A model generated the notes under the pieces. The model was not told the origin of the DNA. It was given only the letters and a program-made list of their open reading frames with translations, and did no database searches. A program made the position numbers and the translations under genes. Positions 6,669 to 9,755 of a stretch of DNA of 9,755 nucleotides are shown in pieces; the first letter of the stretch is position 1, and each line of letters starts with the position of its first letter. The DNA is taken from assembly GCA_030602675.1 (NCBI GenBank), contig JAUVZH010000064.1, positions 1-9,755 on the forward strand, written 5' to 3'. This DNA comes from Candidatus Heimdallarchaeota archaeon. Lineage in GTDB: Archaea; Asgardarchaeota; Heimdallarchaeia; JABLTI01.

Positions 6669-8459
6669 TCATTTTTTAGTGTTTTTTTCACTATAAACTT
6701 CCCAGAGTAATTTCATTTCATTACATGTTTCAAGTAAATCAGCCAGCTTTCCTTGAGCATCAATTCTCCCATCTTTTAAAACAATAATATTATCTGCTCT
6801 TTGGAGAGCAATTGGTCGATGAGAGACAACAAGGCAAGTTGTCCTATTCGATTTGTCAAAAAGTTGATTCCATAATTGCTGTTCTGTTTCAATATCAAGT
6901 GCACTTGATAGATCATCAAAAACTAATAATTCTGGTTCTCGGATAAACATCCTTGCAGCAGCTAATCTTTGTCTTTGTCCTCCAGAAAGTTTTACTCCTT
7001 TAGGTCCTATTACTGTATTTAGTCCATCTCTAAACTTTGTAACTTCTTCCGCAAATACTGCCAACCTTAATGATTCGGATATTTTCTTATCAGTTTCTAA
7101 CATTCCCATTGTTATATTTTCTCTAATAGTCTCACTAAAGAGATTGGGAACTTGTGGGGTGTAGGCTGTTCTTGGTGGAGTGAAAAAGGTTTTCGGGTCT
7201 TCAATTAACTCTTCATTCCAATAAACTTCTCCTGTCTCTTTTGGTAGCAAACCCAACAAAATTCGTAAGAGAGTAGTTTTTCCAGAGCCTATTTTTCCAG
7301 TGATAACAGTAAACGATCCACGTTCAATTGTTAAGTTTATATTTTCAATACCATTCCCATTTGCTGCATACTCATAGCTTAAATTCTTTAATTCGAGCTT
7401 GTACAATCTATCTTGTTGAGTTTTTGTTAGATTAGATATAGCTGGAAAAGGTTCTCTAATATAGATTGGCTCATGTTTAACAAGATCCTCTTCAGAATTA
7501 GAAACATCTCCACTTTTTATCAATTCAAACATTCTTTCATAAGATACTTTTGCTCGAGAATGTAATGGGAATAACTCTCCAGTCTCCCACAATATCTCTC
7601 TCAATTGACTTAATTGTGCCATGAAAAAGTAAAGGTTACCTATTGTTAATGCTCCTGCATGTAACCAAGAGCCAGCCCATAGCAATAGAAAACCTGTGCC
7701 AAATGAGGTTACCAAGAAGAATATAATCATTACTAGAGCTCGAAAGATTTCATCTTTCATTACAGCAGTACCGCGTTCCTCGTTTAACTCATCAAAATAA
7801 GTTAAAATGTCCTCTTCTGCTGTTGCCACTTTAAATGTTTGAATGGAACCAAAAATCTTTCCTATAACATCCGTTACTTTTCCAGTAGCGTCTCTACTTA
7901 CTTTATGATACTTCTTGTATCTTCGTCGAAACAATAATCCTGCAGTCATTATTAAAGCTGAGATGGGAAGAAAAACAATGAGAGTTAACTTCCAACTAAT
8001 TAGTGACATATAAGCCAATGAAATGACCAAATAGATAAGAAAGGGAATTCTATATGCCAAAACTTTACTGAAAAGAACAGTCTCGAATACATCTCCTCTA
8101 AACCTCGAGATTGATTCTCCTGGAGACTTTGGAATTGCTTTTGCTCCTGGTTTCTTAAGTATCCCTTTCATCATATTCTTACGTAAAAGAATCGTCTGTG
8201 ATTGCCAATAAATTTCCCAAAATAATAGCTCAAAGATATTGCATAGAAAACGAACAAAAAAGAGAACTGGGAGAATTATTACTAAAGTCCATAAACCCAG
8301 TTCAAGTTGTGCTACTCCTGCAAGCTTATCAAAAATCTGACTAACAATAAAGTCTGTAGTTGGTTTAAGAGTAACTAATCCTATTAAGCAAATTAATTGA
8401 CCAATAATAGACCATGATCGATGTCTTAATAACCCCCATGTTAATTTCCAAACCCTCAT
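6669..8459 (-). CDS. ABC exporter subunit with a degenerate catalytic Glu (half-transporter, heterodimer partner)
   Basis: This is a 596-residue type I exporter half, the usual length. Six hydrophobic segments lie at about 16-43, 56-80, 137-155, 157-177, 240-265 and 271-290. A linker of about 50 residues leads to the ATPase domain. Walker A is GKIGSGKTT (388-396), the Q-loop is TPQVPNLF (Q436), the signature is a perfect LSGGQ (491-495), Walker B ends LLVFDD (D515), and the switch His is H547. At the catalytic carboxylate position Asp (D516) replaces Glu, as in the degenerate site of heterodimeric exporters such as TM287/288. Its ATG overlaps the TGA of the partner gene (ATGA), and a GAGGGG element lies 8 bases before the ATG, so the two subunits are co-translated. 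The substrate cannot be read from sequence; multidrug, lipid or peptide export are all possible. Confidence 0.9.
   Translation of the reverse strand: MRVWKLTWGLLRHRSWSIIGQLICLIGLVTLKPTTDFIVSQIFDKLAGVAQLELGLWTLVIILPVLFFVRFLCNIFELLFWEIYWQSQTILLRKNMMKGILKKPGAKAIPKSPGESISRFRGDVFETVLFSKVLAYRIPFLIYLVISLAYMSLISWKLTLIVFLPISALIMTAGLLFRRRYKKYHKVSRDATGKVTDVIGKIFGSIQTFKVATAEEDILTYFDELNEERGTAVMKDEIFRALVMIIFFLVTSFGTGFLLLWAGSWLHAGALTIGNLYFFMAQLSQLREILWETGELFPLHSRAKVSYERMFELIKSGDVSNSEEDLVKHEPIYIREPFPAISNLTKTQQDRLYKLELKNLSYEYAANGNGIENINLTIERGSFTVITGKIGSGKTTLLRILLGLLPKETGEVYWNEELIEDPKTFFTPPRTAYTPQVPNLFSETIRENITMGMLETDKKISESLRLAVFAEEVTKFRDGLNTVIGPKGVKLSGGQRQRLAAARMFIREPELLVFDDLSSALDIETEQQLWNQLFDKSNRTTCLVVSHRPIALQRADNIIVLKDGRIDAQGKLADLLETCNEMKLLWEVYSEKNTKK
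6672..6688 (+). terminator. T6 and T7 runs just after the flavoprotein stop codon
   Basis: Runs of six T (6672-6677) and seven T (6682-6688) begin 7 bases after the TAA of the flavoprotein gene. T-runs like these are sufficient terminators for archaeal RNA polymerase. They lie inside the convergent ABC gene, where they encode its Lys-rich C-terminal end, so the sequence would serve two purposes. Confidence 0.5.
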
Positions 8460-9754
8460 AGTAATAACCCCTCGTAGTTTTTTTGTAAGAGAAGAGAAAA
8501 CTGGGAATTGGGATTTTTAATTAGCTCTTCTCTGGAATCGTATTCTATTACTTCACCTTTTTCTAGAATTAAAATATCATCTACTTTATCTAATGTTGAT
8601 AATCGATGAGCAATTATTATTGAACAACGACCATGCAGTAGTTTTGCTAAGGCTCTATTGATTAATTGTTCTGTAACAGGATCTAATCTTGATGAAGCTT
8701 CATCAAGAACAACTAGTTGGGGATCTTTCAGAAATGCTCGAGTGAGAGCTATTAATTGTTCCTCTCCTGCAGATAATCCTAGTTCTGACAAAACTACTGT
8801 GTCTAAACCTTTAGGTAATTTATTGAACCAATTTTCCAAGCCTAAATCAATTATCACTTTTGTAATTAATTCATCTGGAATACTTCTATTAAACAAAGTA
8901 ATATTATCTCGAAGAGATGCATGGAAAATTTCGACTTCTTGTGTAACATATTCAATATCCTTTCTCAATGATTTTAAATTGAAATTACTGATATCTTTAC
9001 CTTTGATTTTAATTGAACCTTGGTTGGGGTCATATAGTCGAAAAATTAGCTTAGCAATTGTAGTTTTACCACTTCCAGTTCTTCCGACAATCCCTAAACA
9101 CCTATTTGAATGTAAATTAAATGAAACGTTTTGTAATACCTTTTCTTCTTTAATATACCCAAAGGTAATTTTTTCGAATTCAAGGTTAAAATCCCCAGAG
9201 GGAATTTTAGTTCCAGCTAAATCAACTATCTTTGTTTCTACATCAAACAGTTCGTTAATTCGAGTAATATTAGCATTTATTTGTTGAAAAACTTGTAATT
9301 GGGCGAGAATTGAATGAATTGGTCTTAGTAGTAAGTATACATAACTCAGAATCATAAAAACAGTTCCAGAAGTTAAAATGCTATTATTATATAACGGTAT
9401 ACAGATGACGAAAACTAAAGTTATGCTTATTGATAGCATTCCCCAAGCAACTGCTCGGAACATCCAGTCTGCAATTTCTGCTCTTAGAGTGCCTCTATAC
9501 TCAACTCGAGAATAATCGTGAAATTTTTTCATTATATGATTCGAGCTGCCAAGACTTTGAATATCTTCAGTTGCAGTAATGCTTTCTTCAACAAAACCAA
9601 ATAATTTTGTAGTAGAATCACGCAATTTCTGCCAATATTTGCTGGTGAAGTTTCGAACAAGAAAAAGAGCGATTAAAGCCAATATTGTAAAGCCAGTAAA
9701 AGCAACACCGAATATCCAGCTTTCAATAAAAAATGCAATTAATATTCCAATAAT
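8456..9754 (-). CDS. ABC exporter subunit with catalytic Glu and degenerate signature (5' partial)
   Basis: The frame stays open to the right window edge. The TTG at 9682 is internal, and 432 residues are visible (numbered from 9754), so perhaps 150-200 N-terminal residues with the first membrane helices are missing. The fragment opens in a hydrophobic segment, then has the helical coupling region KLFGFVEESITATEDIQSLG and two late membrane helices. The ATPase domain has Walker A GRTGSGKTT (224-232), Q272 in VTQEVEIF, the signature LSAGE (327-331) in place of LSGGQ, Walker B VVLDE (D351, catalytic E352), a SSRLD D-loop and H383. The intact Glu supports hydrolysis at the site that uses the partner's LSGGQ. 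The altered signature belongs to the degenerate site. It is the upstream gene of the pair and overlaps the next gene by 4 bases. Its promoter lies outside the window. Confidence 0.9.
   Translation of the reverse strand: MIGILIAFFIESWIFGVAFTGFTILALIALFLVRNFTSKYWQKLRDSTTKLFGFVEESITATEDIQSLGSSNHIMKKFHDYSRVEYRGTLRAEIADWMFRAVAWGMLSISITLVFVICIPLYNNSILTSGTVFMILSYVYLLLRPIHSILAQLQVFQQINANITRINELFDVETKIVDLAGTKIPSGDFNLEFEKITFGYIKEEKVLQNVSFNLHSNRCLGIVGRTGSGKTTIAKLIFRLYDPNQGSIKIKGKDISNFNLKSLRKDIEYVTQEVEIFHASLRDNITLFNRSIPDELITKVIIDLGLENWFNKLPKGLDTVVLSELGLSAGEEQLIALTRAFLKDPQLVVLDEASSRLDPVTEQLINRALAKLLHGRCSIIIAHRLSTLDKVDDILILEKGEVIEYDSREELIKNPNSQFSLLLQKNYEGLLL
8468..8473 (-). promoter_or_regulatory. Shine-Dalgarno-like GAGGGG before the downstream ABC subunit
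   Basis: GAGGGG on the minus strand lies inside the last codons of the upstream ABC gene and ends 8 bases before the ATG of the downstream one. Internal operon genes of archaea often keep such sites while first genes are leaderless. Together with the ATGA overlap it supports 8459 as the true start and points to coupled translation. Confidence 0.5.
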
Positions 9755-9755
9755 T

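Noticed and set aside
8658..9287. Plus-strand reading frame of 209 codons inside the ABC gene
   Set aside because: It is antisense to the conserved ATPase domain, with no recognisable domain and no promoter or start signal of its own.
9680..9682. TTG as the start of the upstream ABC subunit
   Set aside because: The frame stays open and hydrophobic to the window edge, and the protein would lack most of its membrane domain. The truncation is caused by the window.

Overview
The window is AT-rich DNA (roughly two thirds A+T by eye) that looks archaeal. Two divergent genes at about 5.96-6.11 kb each have a TATA-like octamer centred 26-30 bases before the start codon. That geometry predicts leaderless or nearly leaderless mRNA. 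Intergenic spaces are short, candidate terminators are T-runs, and AGA/AGG arginine codons are common. An Asgard-type or other anaerobic archaeon would fit the gene content, but that narrower placement is inference. No stretch over 300 bases lacks a gene, and I saw no tRNA, rRNA, CRISPR array, insertion sequence or riboswitch.

Layout. (1) 2-4090 (+) is a giant protein, cut by the left window edge, related to 2-hydroxyacyl-CoA dehydratase activases. It carries two ASKHA ATPase domains in tandem, a four-cysteine motif, DUF2229/COG3580- and COG3581-like dehydratase-type domains, and a very basic C-terminal tail. (2) About 4172-5194 (+) is a phosphotransferase of the APH/choline-kinase fold. (3) 5257-5961 (-) is a six-helix membrane protein of unknown function that converges on the phosphotransferase gene, with a hairpin over its stop codon. 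(4) 6105-6665 (+) is a small flavodoxin-fold protein with a compact cysteine motif like the archaeal iron-sulfur flavoprotein Isf. It is divergent from the membrane protein gene across a 143-base double promoter region. (5) 6669-8459 (-) and 8456-9754 (-) are the two halves of an ABC exporter joined by an ATGA overlap; the upstream half is cut by the right window edge.

How the genes work together. The only certain functional unit is the ABC pair. One subunit has Asp at the catalytic Glu position with a normal LSGGQ signature. The other has the Glu with a degenerate LSAGE signature. This is the expected pattern for a heterodimer with one active and one degenerate ATP site. The giant activase-like protein and the Isf-like flavoprotein both point to anaerobic, low-potential electron chemistry, but they are separate transcription units and no direct link is shown. 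The most unusual items are the single-chain tandem activase/dehydratase architecture and its lysine/arginine-rich tail, which ends in (R/K)RLN repeats.
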